Assembly: GCA_052148715.1 (NCBI GenBank)
Contig: JBKQHQ010000031.1
Span: 62,001 to 126,000 of the forward strand
DNA length: 64,000 bases
From: JBKQHQ01 sp052148715
GTDB lineage: Bacteria; Pseudomonadota; Alphaproteobacteria; Rhizobiales; Xanthobacteraceae
Direction: 5' to 3'
The translations under genes and the position numbers were made by a program. Below, one piece after another: positions 54,538 through 63,409 of the stretch; positions within the stretch are counted from its first letter, which is position 1, and each line of letters starts with the position of its first letter. The notes beneath the pieces were generated by a model. That model was not told where the DNA came from. It ran no database searches and was given only the letters and a program-made list of their open reading frames with translations.

Positions 54538-56073
54538 TCAGCTCCATGACATCGTCTGCGGCAGCACCCAGCCGTTGGCATATTTGACGTAGGCAAGGTC
54601 CTTCTTGCGCACCAATGTCAAGACGCTCTGCAAGAGCGGGATGGTGGCGCCGTCCTCCACCGCGAGCCGGTTGAGGTCGCGATAACCGGCGATGCGTTGT
54701 TCGTAATTGGCGACGTTGAACAGGTCGAGCACTTTTTGGCCGACATCCATTCCCTTCCAAGCCGAGAAAGGCATGCGCGGATTGAGCAGATAGCCGGCGA
54801 ATATTTCCGGGTCGCCGGTGGCATTGTCCCAGCTGTAGAGCGTGGTCTCGGGTAGCTTGGCGCCGCGGTTGAGCTCGAAGTACTTGGCGTATTCGATGAC
54901 CTCGAGCTCGGCCTCGATGCCGACCCGCTTCCACATCTGCACGATGGCGCGGGCGATGTCGTAGTCGCTGGGGAATTGTCCATTGGTCGCCGCGAAACCG
55001 ATCTTCACGGGCTTGTCGGGGCCATAGCCCGACTTGGCAAGCGCTTGCTTGGCAAGCTCGGGGTCGTACTTGAATTGAAAATCGTTCAGATAGGCGGGCG
55101 TGCCCGGCGTGGCGACGACCGAGAGCGGCACCGCCGCGCCACCGTAAAACGCCTTCGAAAGTGCCGTTTTGTCGATGGCGTGGTGCGCTGCGAGCCGCAC
55201 GTTCACGTCGGCGAAGGCGAGATCGTTGCGCACTTGCAGCAGGATCACGCGCGTGATCGGATTGAGCTCGGCGGCGAAACTCGCTTCCTTCTCGAACCGG
55301 GCGACCTCGCGCACCGGAACGTTCAGGGTGCAATCGACCTGGCCCGACTGGATCGCGGCGACGCGCGCGGAGGGGTCCTTGATAATGTCGATGGTGACGC
55401 GGGCGATTTTTGGCTTGGGCCCCCAATATTGCTCGTTGCGCTCGAGAATGATGCGGGAATTGAGCTCGTACTCGACGAGCCGGTAGGGACCGGTGCCGAC
55501 CGGCTTCTTGCGAAACGCTTCAAGCCCGGAGGCCGCGATATAGCCCTTGGGCACGACGTAGCTGCCGAGGAAGGCAAGCCACTGGGGAGCGGTCGGGGCC
55601 GGCGAGTCGAACTTCATGGTCGCCTTGGTCGGCGATTCGATGACGATGTCCTGCACCTTCTTCCAGGAATTGGCGGTATCGAGCTTGTCCGGGCCCTTGG
55701 GGCGCTCGAAGAAGGTGTAGCGGAAATCCTCCGCCGTCATCTTGTCGCCGTTGTGGAAGACGACGTCCTCGCGCAACTCGACCGCCATGCTCAAGGCATC
55801 CGGGGCGAGCTCGAAGCGCTTGACGAGGTGCGGCACGAGCTTGAGTTGCGGATCCTGGTCGAGCGGTTGATCGAACACCGCCTTGAAGATCGGCTGCGCA
55901 TCCGGCGTGAAGCGCTGGTTGGGATCCCAAGACGGGACATCATTCGGCCAGCCGATCGTGACGCCATCGCTCCCGGCGGCGGTGGCTTGGCGCGGTCGCG
56001 CGGACGCGCCGAGGCTTGCCGCGCCGACGGCGGCAAGCTTGAGGAACGCCCGGCGTTGCAGCTTCATCGGCAT
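54538..56073 (-). CDS. Family 5 solute-binding protein, Tat-exported, of the 50-56 kb importer
   Basis: 511 residues. A twin-arginine type signal is present (QRRAFLKLAAVGAASLG), followed by TIGWPNDVPSWDPNQRFTPD and the family core (VVFHNGDKMTAEDFRYTF, then PVGTGPYRLVEYELN). The Tat motif is notable, because Tat exports folded and sometimes cofactor-bearing proteins. It is the first gene of the importer operon and divergent from the racemase/CoA-ligase operon. Confidence 0.92.
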   Translation of the reverse strand: MPMKLQRRAFLKLAAVGAASLGASARPRQATAAGSDGVTIGWPNDVPSWDPNQRFTPDAQPIFKAVFDQPLDQDPQLKLVPHLVKRFELAPDALSMAVELREDVVFHNGDKMTAEDFRYTFFERPKGPDKLDTANSWKKVQDIVIESPTKATMKFDSPAPTAPQWLAFLGSYVVPKGYIAASGLEAFRKKPVGTGPYRLVEYELNSRIILERNEQYWGPKPKIARVTIDIIKDPSARVAAIQSGQVDCTLNVPVREVARFEKEASFAAELNPITRVILLQVRNDLAFADVNVRLAAHHAIDKTALSKAFYGGAAVPLSVVATPGTPAYLNDFQFKYDPELAKQALAKSGYGPDKPVKIGFAATNGQFPSDYDIARAIVQMWKRVGIEAELEVIEYAKYFELNRGAKLPETTLYSWDNATGDPEIFAGYLLNPRMPFSAWKGMDVGQKVLDLFNVANYEQRIAGYRDLNRLAVEDGATIPLLQSVLTLVRKKDLAYVKYANGWVLPQTMSWS

Positions 56074-56100
56074 GAAAGGCTCCTTGCGGCTAGAACGGTC

Positions 56101-56120
56101 TTATTTTAAGCTTAAAGTAA
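56101..56120. promoter_or_regulatory. Palindrome, candidate operator between divergent operons
   Basis: TTTAAGCTTAAA (56105-56116) is a perfect 12-base palindrome, extended with one mismatch to about 20 bases (TTAT/GTAA ends). It lies 27 bases upstream of the binding-protein start, where a repressor could block one or both promoters. Confidence 0.45.
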
Positions 56121-56235
56121 TGGCGGCGCAATTGCGGAAAGAAGCGCCAACGCAGTCTGGGCGTGAGCGCCTGGCCAGAAGAACGGCACAGAGCTTAGCC
56201 TTTAGACGGACCGGCGGGAAACGAAACGGTGGCCC

Positions 56236-57009
56236 ATGCGCATCTGGTATCAAAGCTACGTCGATGAAGAGCACGGCAAGGTCTACTGGCACCGGCTGCG
56301 CGGGCACCTCGCCGACGTCGTCGATTCCGGGACCACAGTGGATATCAAAGGCATTACGCCGCACGACAATTACGCGCATCCGATCGTGGAATTCCGCTGC
56401 GCACGGGAGGTGATCTGCAATGCGGTCAAGGCCGAGCGCGAGGGCTATGACGCGTTTGTCATTGGCCACTTCCAGGACGCCGGCCTCTATGAGGCGCGCT
56501 CGGTCGTGGACATTCCGGTCGTTTCGCTCGGTGAAGCTTCGATGCTCTATGCCTGCCAGCTCGGCCAGCGCAGCGGCATCGTCACCATCAATCCGCGCTA
56601 CATTTCCTGGTTTCATCACCAGATCAGCAAGTATGGACTCGAGCGGCGGGTGACCGGCGTCCACGCCATGACCTTCGAGCCGGGACAAATGCTGAAGGCG
56701 TATGAGTCGGAGGCGCTCGCCGCCGAGGTCGAGCGGCTTTTCGCCGAACAGGCGCGCCCGTTGGTCGCTGGCGGCTGCGATGTGCTTATTCCCGGCGGGG
56801 GCATCCCGATGCTGTTGTTTGCTCCGGTCAAAGGCCACTCGGTCGGCGGCGCGCCGGTGATTAACGGCATCCCGATCGTCGTGAAGATGGCCGAGCTCGC
56901 CGTCAAGCTAAAGCGCCTGAACGGGCTTTCCGTCAGTCGCGTCTCCGATTACATCAAGCCGCTGCCCGAGATCATCGAGGAGTTTATGGCCAACCCGAAG
57001 GGCTTGTGA
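56236..57009 (+). CDS. Asp/Glu/hydantoin racemase-family protein lacking both catalytic cysteines
   Basis: 257 residues. The fold is clear from RIWYQSYVDEEHGKVYWHR at the start, DAFVIGHFQDAGLYEARSVV and the C-terminal IKPLPEIIEEFM. In this superfamily the first catalytic Cys sits in a G-C-F-x-D-x-G motif; here it is GHFQDAG. The second region, normally G-C-A-G-like, reads LIPGGGIPML. So classical two-base Cys racemisation is unlikely. The superfamily also includes decarboxylases and maleate isomerases. It is the first gene of a four-gene operon (7 bases to the ligase). Confidence 0.8.
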   Translation: MRIWYQSYVDEEHGKVYWHRLRGHLADVVDSGTTVDIKGITPHDNYAHPIVEFRCAREVICNAVKAEREGYDAFVIGHFQDAGLYEARSVVDIPVVSLGEASMLYACQLGQRSGIVTINPRYISWFHHQISKYGLERRVTGVHAMTFEPGQMLKAYESEALAAEVERLFAEQARPLVAGGCDVLIPGGGIPMLLFAPVKGHSVGGAPVINGIPIVVKMAELAVKLKRLNGLSVSRVSDYIKPLPEIIEEFMANPKGL

Positions 57010-57016
57010 CGCAGCC

Positions 57017-58657
57017 ATGATCGGCCCCACGCAGAAGCGCGAAAGCGATGCGGCGGCACCGGCGCAAAATCTCGCGACGTCGTTTCCCGCGCGCGATCGC
57101 TCGGTTCCGTCGATCCTTCGACGTCAGGCGGAGCGCTACGGCGACCGCACGCTGTTCTCGTGCCTCGGGGTATCGTGGACCTTCGCGCAGGCCGCGGAGG
57201 AAGCCGCCCGCTGGGCGGGTGTCTTGCGGGGTGAAGGCCTGTCGCGGGGCGACAGGCTCGCTATTATGTGCAGCAACCGCATCGAATTCATGCAGCTATT
57301 CCTCGGATGTACCTGGCTTGGGGCGGTGGCCGTCCCGATCAATACTGCGTCACGCGGATTTCAATTGCAGCACATACTCGAAAATTCGGGAGCTCGGCTG
57401 CTTTGTGTCGAGACTGCGCTCGGTTCGATATTCGACACGATCGAGATCGACAAGCTCCCACTCGAGCGGATCTACCTGATCGGCGATGATGAAGCGGCGG
57501 TACCTGAAATTCATCGCCTTGCGCAGAGGCTGCCTGCGCCGGGCGAGGCGGCAGCGGTTGCGGATATCGGTCCAGGAGATCTCCTGGCTATCCTCTACAC
57601 GTCGGGCACGACGGGCCCTTCGAAGGGCGTCTGCTCTCCGCATGCGCAGTATTTCTGGTGGGGCGTCTATACCGGGCGCCAGCTCGGGGTGACGGAAGGG
57701 GATATTCTGCACACCACGCTGCCGTTGTTCCATACCAACGCGCTCAACTCGTTCTTTCAAGCGCTTCTCTATGGAGCGACGCAGGTCGTAGAAGCGCGAT
57801 TTTCGGTGTCGCGGTTCTGGGAAGCGTTGGCACGGAGCGAGGCTACGATCACCTACGTGCTGGGAGCGATGGTCCCCATGCTGCTTTCCAAGGAGCCGTC
57901 CCCAGCAGAAAAAAGTCATCGCGTCCGCGTGGCCTTGGCGCCGGGAGTTCCGGCTCATTTCCACGAGCAGTTCACGTCTCGCACCGGTATCATTTTGCTG
58001 GACAGTTATGGAGCAACTGAAAGCAACGCAGTGATCGGCACCGACGCACGATCCCGTCGACCGGGATATATGGGTGTGGTTGCGGAAGGTTTCGAAGCCC
58101 GCGTTGTCGACGACAATGACGAAGCGGTTGGCGACGGCGTGGCGGGCGAGCTGCTGTTGCGCGCCGACGAACCCTATGCCTTCGCAAGCGGCTATTACGG
58201 AATGCCGGAACACACCGTCGCGGCATGGAGAAACCTCTGGCTGCACACGGGTGACAGAGTCGTACGTTCGGCCGACGGATATTTCCGCTTCATCGACCGG
58301 ATGAAGGATTCCATCCGCCGTCGCGGAGAAAACATCTCCTCGTTCGAGGTCGAGCAGATCTTGCTTTCCCATCCGGCTATCGCCGTCGCCGCGGTATTTC
58401 CGGTGCAATCGGACCTCGCCGAGGACGAAGTGATGACCACGGTCGTTTTGAAGGACGGTGCCTCGTTCTCCGAGGAAGAGCTGATCCGCTATTGCGAGAA
58501 GAGGATGCCCTACTTCAGTATCCCGCGCTTTGTCGAGCTGGCCGACGAGCTACCGCGTACGGAGAGTGGGAAGATTCAAAAATTCAAGCTGCGCGAACGT
58601 GGATGTACGGCTACGACGTGGGATCGCGAGGCGGCCGGAATAAAAATCAACAGATGA
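57017..58657 (+). CDS. Acyl-CoA synthetase (AMP-forming), CaiC-like
   Basis: 546 residues. The P-loop is LLAILYTSGTTGPSKGVCSP. The A5 region is DSYGATESNAVIGT, the hinge LHTGDRVVRSADGYFRFIDR followed by MKDSIRRRGENISS, and the C-terminal catalytic lysine motif LPRTESGKIQKFKL. It activates a carboxylic acid to its CoA thioester. The CaiC/branch resemblance suggests a short, possibly hydroxylated or quaternary acid, but this is weak. It sits 7 bases after the racemase gene and 27 before the thiolase gene. Confidence 0.92.
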   Translation: MIGPTQKRESDAAAPAQNLATSFPARDRSVPSILRRQAERYGDRTLFSCLGVSWTFAQAAEEAARWAGVLRGEGLSRGDRLAIMCSNRIEFMQLFLGCTWLGAVAVPINTASRGFQLQHILENSGARLLCVETALGSIFDTIEIDKLPLERIYLIGDDEAAVPEIHRLAQRLPAPGEAAAVADIGPGDLLAILYTSGTTGPSKGVCSPHAQYFWWGVYTGRQLGVTEGDILHTTLPLFHTNALNSFFQALLYGATQVVEARFSVSRFWEALARSEATITYVLGAMVPMLLSKEPSPAEKSHRVRVALAPGVPAHFHEQFTSRTGIILLDSYGATESNAVIGTDARSRRPGYMGVVAEGFEARVVDDNDEAVGDGVAGELLLRADEPYAFASGYYGMPEHTVAAWRNLWLHTGDRVVRSADGYFRFIDRMKDSIRRRGENISSFEVEQILLSHPAIAVAAVFPVQSDLAEDEVMTTVVLKDGASFSEEELIRYCEKRMPYFSIPRFVELADELPRTESGKIQKFKLRERGCTATTWDREAAGIKINR

Positions 58658-58684
58658 CATGCGCAATCGCAAGGACGACGACGC

Positions 58685-59830
58685 GTGAACTTTCAGGGAG
58701 CCGTAATCGCCGGCGCCGTCGAGGTGCCCTACCGGCGCAAGGCAGCCGGCGTAACCACGACCTCGCTGCTCGGTGAAGCATTCGTCGCGCTCATCGCCGC
58801 CACGGGACTATCTGCCTCGAAGATCGACGGCCTCGCAGTCGCGTCATTCACGCTCAAGCCGGACCACGCTATCGATATGGCGTGGCGACTTGGGATCAGT
58901 CCGCGCTGGATCATGGAAGACACCAACGGGGGCGCGAGCGGAATAAACATGCTCCAGCATGCCGCACGCGCGGTGCAGTGTGGCGACGCTTCGGCGATTG
59001 CAATCCTCGCAGGAGATCATTTCACCGATCCCGATTTCGCCGACCTGATCGATAACTACAACGCCACAACCAGGGACTATCTTGCACCGCTCCCATTCGG
59101 TGGCCCGAGCTCCCTCTTCTCGTTCGTTACCCAAGCCCAGATGCGGAAGGAGGGCCTGGATCGTGCCGACTATGGCAGGGTCTGCATCTCGCAGCGCGAA
59201 TGGGCATCGCTTAATCCGGGAGCGGTCTACAGAAATCGGCTGACCTTGAACGACTATCTCTCCGCACCGATCGTGGCTTCTCCGTTGGGCCGATTTGATT
59301 GCGTTCCGGTCGTTTCGGGAGCAAACGCGATCCTCGTGACCCGACCGGAAAATGCCTCCCGCTGTCCAGTGGCGATCCGAGCGATCCGCGGACTGCACAA
59401 TTATGACAATCACTCAGGAGACGGACTTAAAACAGGTCTCGCATTGATCGCCGATCTGCTGTGGTCCGATTCAGGCCGGGGGCCGGAGGATATGGATGCC
59501 GCCTATGTCTACGACGACTATCCCGTCATGGTCCTGGCGCAACTTCAGGATCTCGGACTCATGGGAGCCTACTCCATGAAGGACTTTATCAGGAAGCGGC
59601 TGGCGACGCGCGAGCTTCCCGTCAACACCTCGGGCGGACAATTGTCCGCAGGACAGGCCGGCGCGGCCGGCGGCTTGCATGGACTCGTGGAAGCCGTCAA
59701 GCAACTTCGACACGAAGCCGGCGAGCGCCAAATCGCGCGCGCCAGGCATGCGGTCGTCTCCGGCTACGGAATGATCGAGTATCGCTATTGTCTCTGCGCC
59801 AACGCGGCCGTCCTCGAGGCGACTACGTGA
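58685..59830 (+). CDS. Thiolase-like (SCP-x/Ltp2-type) protein without the nucleophilic cysteine
   Basis: 381 residues from a GTG at 58685. Thiolase fold: GVTTTSLLGEAFVALIAATG, MEDTNGGASGINMLQHAARA, and the C-terminal AVVSGYGMIEYRYCLCAN. In true thiolases the nucleophile Cys lies in the loop G-G-C-A-S-G; here it is GGASG, as in steroid-side-chain aldolases (Ltp2) and related SCP-x proteins. It overlaps the DUF35 gene by four bases (GTGA), the usual partner of such enzymes. A retro-aldol or other non-thiolytic reaction is therefore proposed. Confidence 0.85.
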   Translation: MNFQGAVIAGAVEVPYRRKAAGVTTTSLLGEAFVALIAATGLSASKIDGLAVASFTLKPDHAIDMAWRLGISPRWIMEDTNGGASGINMLQHAARAVQCGDASAIAILAGDHFTDPDFADLIDNYNATTRDYLAPLPFGGPSSLFSFVTQAQMRKEGLDRADYGRVCISQREWASLNPGAVYRNRLTLNDYLSAPIVASPLGRFDCVPVVSGANAILVTRPENASRCPVAIRAIRGLHNYDNHSGDGLKTGLALIADLLWSDSGRGPEDMDAAYVYDDYPVMVLAQLQDLGLMGAYSMKDFIRKRLATRELPVNTSGGQLSAGQAGAAGGLHGLVEAVKQLRHEAGERQIARARHAVVSGYGMIEYRYCLCANAAVLEATT

Positions 59831-60129
59831 GTGTGCTAGTGCAAAGGTGCGTCGCCTGTGCGTCGCTCTTTTTTCCACCCCGATTCTTGTGTGCTGCGTG
59901 CCACGGAAGCGTTTTTGATGGAATCTCGGTCGATGCCGGAATTGTGGAAGCATGCACGACGCTTCGGCACCGGGCGGGAAGCAACGCCGATCTCGATATC
60001 TCTCTTGGCCTCGTAAGGCTCGATGGAGGAATTAGGGTCATTGCTCGCCTCGACAACAACATGAGTGTCGGAGACGTCGCCCTTCTTTTCCAATTCCAGG
60101 ATGGCTCCCTAAAGGGCAAAAAAGCTTGA
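59827..60129 (+). CDS. DUF35 Zn-ribbon/OB-fold protein
   Basis: 100 residues from a GTG at 59827 that overlaps the thiolase stop. The N-terminal zinc ribbon is RCVACASLFFPPRFLCAACH (two Cys-x2-Cys pairs), followed by a short OB fold (LGLVRLDGGIRVIARLDNN). DUF35 proteins bind next to thiolase-like enzymes and are needed for Ltp2-type activity. The small size (single ribbon plus OB) is typical of free-standing partners. Confidence 0.88.
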   Translation: MSVLVQRCVACASLFFPPRFLCAACHGSVFDGISVDAGIVEACTTLRHRAGSNADLDISLGLVRLDGGIRVIARLDNNMSVGDVALLFQFQDGSLKGKKA

Positions 60130-60402
60130 TCGTCAGTAATCTGTGCACGACGTTGGTCCTTCCAGAGAGGGCCTCAAGTACTGAACCCCACCCCATCACT
60201 AGACCCGGCGGCCCGCCGCGATGTGCGACGGCGTGATCTTCGCCGCTGCGGCGCGCCGGCTCCATGCGAGAGGGGAATGAAGCCGCGCACCGTCCTCTGC
60301 ATGGAGCAGACGCTGTCTGCCGTCGGCGACGCTGCGGTTTTGCGGCGGCTGCTTACATCGCTCGATTTTTCGGATGGCGACGGACGGCTACGAATGCCCC
60401 GT
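60130..60402. other. Intergenic region, nothing recognised
   Basis: About 270 bases between the DUF35 gene and tRNA-Ser. I see no gene or clear signal. Confidence 0.4.
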
Positions 60403-60494
60403 TGGCGGAAGGGGTGGGATTCGAACCCACGAGGGCCCTCACGAGCCCTGGCGGTTTTCAAGACCGCTGCCTTCAGCCACTCGGCCACCCTTCC
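60403..60494 (-). tRNA. tRNA-Ser (anticodon UGA)
   Basis: 92 bases including an encoded CCA. The acceptor stem GGAAGGG pairs with CCCTTCC, followed by the discriminator G. The D-arm TGGCCGAGTGGCTGAAGGCA, anticodon loop CTTGAAA, a long variable arm (class II tRNA) and T-loop GGGTTCGAATCCC are all visible. Read on the minus strand. Confidence 0.96.
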
Positions 60495-61028
60495 ATCTCG
60501 GAAAATCAAACACTTGGGTCGATTGCGGTGTGCGGCAAAAGAGCGAGTTGCCAACGGATTGCCACCGCGACCGGGATGGCTTGTTCTCATTTCGTGCAGG
60601 ATTTTGCAAATGCCGCTTTGATGGTCTGCGCGGCGCGGTCGCATGCCGGACGCCATGAGCTGCGATGCGTGCGCGTGTCGAAGAACATGCGAGGTCACGC
60701 TGCGAGGCCGAGCTTTGCAGCCGTGACTTGGCATTCCTTCGTGAGGCCGTTTCCTGTGCATACGGAGCCGTCCCAGCTGGCAAAGACGAGAGTATCATCC
60801 GGCGCGCCTGGCCTTGGCCGAGTGACGGCCGGCGCTCTTGCTGGGCTCGGCGATACTGGCGAAGCTCGGCGACGACCGCGAGCGGAAGCGCCCTTGCCGC
60901 CGAGAAAAGCCGCAGCTTGTCGGCCGCCTCTCGCAGCTGCGGCAGCTCGAAGTAAGGCTTGGATCGAGCAGCCATTCGCTGCGCGAGACGCCGGGCGCAG
61001 TGATAGTCATGCGGTCGGCCCGATCGCA
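60495..61028. other. Mostly non-coding stretch, possible protein fragment
   Basis: On the minus strand from 60975, about 45 codons read MAARSKPYFELPQLREAADK and then LRLFSAARALPLAVVAEL, protein-like in composition, but the frame then runs on into the tRNA gene without a stop. I regard it as a decayed or chance frame. GAGTTGCCAACGGATTGCCA at 60543-60562 resembles the 44 kb repeat motif. Confidence 0.3.
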
Positions 61029-61597
61029 CTAACGCGATTGCGGCGAAGCCCAAAAGGCCGCTGGGACGCTCGGAGCTGGCTCCGCGGGTTTTGCGGTCGC
61101 AGGCTTGGCAGCGGCGCGCGGCTTCTTCTTGGGCGGCGGCGGTGGTGGCTCGGGGGGCGGGGGGGAAGGGCGGCGAGCACGACACGGATTGGGTTGGGCG
61201 CAAGCTCAGGATCCGGGCGGGTCCGAACGGGCCCGGCCCCGACCAGCGCGGCCTCGTAGTCGGGCGTGGAGTAGGTTCGGGTGACCTTAACCTCGACGGT
61301 TCGCGGCTGATATCCGTCGAGCGTGAACGTCACCGTGAAATCGGGGCTGGGCCGGATCGGCAGCGCGCACGGAGTGCGGCAGCTTGATCCGAGCGAGGTT
61401 GTCGCCTGGGCGCCCGCAGGCTCCGATTCCATCTGCAAATCAGTCGACCTGAGATCGGATGGACTCATGGACAGTTGCGACACGTCCAAGGATGCGCACG
61501 CGGCGACCAAGGTCGCCGCACCGACCCAGGCGCTCCGAGCCGCAAGCCTAACAGTACGCTTGGCAGCGCAAAGTCGGATGGTCCCGACCTCACCCAT
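61029..61597 (-). pseudogene. PEGA-like lipoprotein, frameshifted in a C-run
   Basis: Start ATG at 61597. A lipobox is visible (VGAATLVAACASLDVSQ). A PEGA-like segment follows (VESEPAGAQ-like ESEPAGAQATTSLGSSCRTP, then DFTVTFTLDGYQPRTVEVKV). After LAALPP a frame change at the cytosine run (rc of 61159-61165) diverts the open frame. In the other frame the expected tail PPPPPPKKKPRAAAKPATAK ... AAFWASPQSR follows and stops at 61029. One added base restores it, so either a mutation or a homopolymer error. Confidence 0.75.
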
Positions 61598-61798
61598 TCC
61601 AAAGATCCCGGCGCCGCTCCCATGGAAAGGATACGAACCGCCCACCTGTGACGCAACCGCTGCGGCGGTTGCTGCAGCGGTTGCAAAGGCACACCGTCGG
61701 CGCGGGAGCAAACCGACGTCTCGCCCGTTTACCGTAGTATTGCGAGCACTGTAGTCCTTCGGGCTTGTCGTCGCCTCAGGCGCCGTGGCGGGCCGCGG

Positions 61799-62140
61799 TC
61801 ACTCGGCGGGCGACCCTTTCTGTACCCAGGCCTCACTGGATCGCGCCGAGGTCCGCCTAAGGCGATCGAGGAGTAAATAGATCGAAGGCGTCAAGTACAA
61901 CGTGAGGATGTTGGAAAAAGCCAAGCTGCCGACGATCGTGATGCCGAGCGGCTGGCGCAGCTCCGCGCCTGCGTTGCCGCCGAGTGCAATGGGTATGGCG
62001 CCGACCAGGGCGGCCATGTTCGTCATCATGATCGGACGAACGCGCAGGGGGCAGGCGCGATAGATTGCTTCCGCCGGGCTCGCGGCCTCGTGTCGGTCGG
62101 CAAGCCGATGCCCCTTGGCGGAGGGATGCGGCCGGATCAT
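61799..62140 (-). pseudogene. 3' remnant of an RND multidrug efflux pump gene
   Basis: Residues after about 22 (AEAIYRACPLRVRPIMMTNM, then AALVGAIPIALGGNAGAELR and QPLGITIVGSLAFSNILTLY) match the end of the last membrane domain of MdtB/MdtC/AcrB-type pumps, including the conserved LTLYLTP. The preceding roughly 950 residues are absent, and the first 20 codons do not match. It is a decayed leftover; the adaptor is not nearby. Confidence 0.8.
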
Positions 62141-62366
62141 CTTGCTTTGAAGTAATTTAATACCGTTCGCGCATTTACCATTCTTAACGCATTAGCTTCC
62201 GTTAACGTCAAATTTGGATATTTTGAGTACAGAGGGGCCTGCCGGCCCCAGTTCGATGTGCGGCCGACGAGTCGCGTAGCAGTGCCACCGGCCGTTCTCG
62301 CTTCGCGCACTCAATTTTCGAGGCTCAAAGCGGAACGAGCGGTGGGAATCACCGGTCGGGGAGCGA
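62141..62366 (+). promoter_or_regulatory. AT-rich upstream region of rlpA, possible CtrA-like site
   Basis: Contains TTTACCATTCTTAAC at 62174-62188 and a further GTTAAC nearby. This is close to, but not an exact match for, the CtrA TTAA-N7-TTAA consensus. Promoter assignment is tentative. Confidence 0.3.
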
Positions 62367-63227
62367 ATGGGACGGCGCGGTGGCTGGCGGTTGGTGGGGG
62401 TCGCGCGCCGGGCGGCAATTCTGGCCGGCTGCCTGACGCTTGCGCAGTGCGCCTCCTCCGACAAATTCGCCCGCCAGGTCGATCCGAAATACGGCGTCAC
62501 GGCAAGCCCGCGCGTCGTTGCGGACGGGGAGCCGATTCCCAAAGGCGGGGGGACCTATCGGGTCGGCAAGCCTTATGTGGTGGCGGGCCAGCTTTATGTT
62601 CCGGAGGAAAACCGGGCCTATCACGCGGTGGGCGTAGCCTCCTGGTACGGCGAGGATTTTCACGGCCGCGCGACCGCCAACGGCGAAGTGTTCGACATGA
62701 ACGCCATCTCGGCCGCGCACCCGACCTTGCCGATGCCCTGTTATGTCCGCGTCACCAACCTCGCCAACGGCCGCTCGCTGATCGTGCGGGTCAATGACCG
62801 CGGTCCCTACCACGGCAACCGCGTGCTCGATGTCTCGATCCGGGCCGCTCATCTCCTGGGCTTCCATGAGGTCGGGCTTGCCCGGGTGCGGGTCGACTAT
62901 GTCGGCCAGGCGCCGCTTGAAGGCGAGGACGAGCGCACGCTGCTTGCCACCTTACGCCAAGGCGTTCCGGCACCGGCGCCGTCGCGGGTGATGGTCGCGG
63001 CGGCACGCCCCTTCGTCCCCACGGATGAGCCGCGACGGCTGCCGGCACTGCCCGATCGTGCCTATAGCCGCACCCGCGCGGAACCGCAGCCCTATTATCC
63101 GTCCAACTCGCCCGAGCCCTCGACCTCCGTCCTCGAATCCACTGCTCTGGATGCGCCGCGCGGCGCCTACACGGCGGCGCCGCGTGACGGCAGCGCGAGC
63201 TTTATCAGCGGCCGCGGCCTTTATTGA
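62367..63227 (+). CDS. rlpA: RlpA-family septal-ring lytic transglycosylase-like lipoprotein
   Basis: 286 residues. Signal peptide with lipobox (ILAGCLTLAQC). The double-psi beta-barrel is visible in GVASWYGEDFHGRATANGEV, then HPTLPMPCYVRVTNLANGRS and VNDRGPYHGNRVLDVSIRAA. The catalytic-type Asp in VNDRGP is present. It lacks the SPOR domain. RlpA cuts peptidoglycan strands without stem peptides at the septum. A Pro/Ala-rich C-terminal tail follows. The start of a D-Ala-D-Ala carboxypeptidase gene lies next to it. Confidence 0.9.
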   Translation: MGRRGGWRLVGVARRAAILAGCLTLAQCASSDKFARQVDPKYGVTASPRVVADGEPIPKGGGTYRVGKPYVVAGQLYVPEENRAYHAVGVASWYGEDFHGRATANGEVFDMNAISAAHPTLPMPCYVRVTNLANGRSLIVRVNDRGPYHGNRVLDVSIRAAHLLGFHEVGLARVRVDYVGQAPLEGEDERTLLATLRQGVPAPAPSRVMVAAARPFVPTDEPRRLPALPDRAYSRTRAEPQPYYPSNSPEPSTSVLESTALDAPRGAYTAAPRDGSASFISGRGLY

Positions 63228-63409
63228 ACAGCGGGGCCGCCGCGGGCCTGCCACACTTCGCGCCCTATAAGGATAAGGGATCCGACCGGTTGGTGGCGAC
63301 GCGTTGGGGCGGGAGAAGCGCGCGCGACCGAGATTTGGTCGCATTATCTCCGGCAAACGGGTATGTATTGCGTAATCCCCTGGAACCAGGACGAAGGAGC
63401 GTGTGTGCC

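Noticed and set aside
60439..60975. Minus-strand frame starting MAARSKPYFELPQL
   Set aside because: First 45 residues look plausible, but the frame continues into tRNA-Ser and shows no real end.
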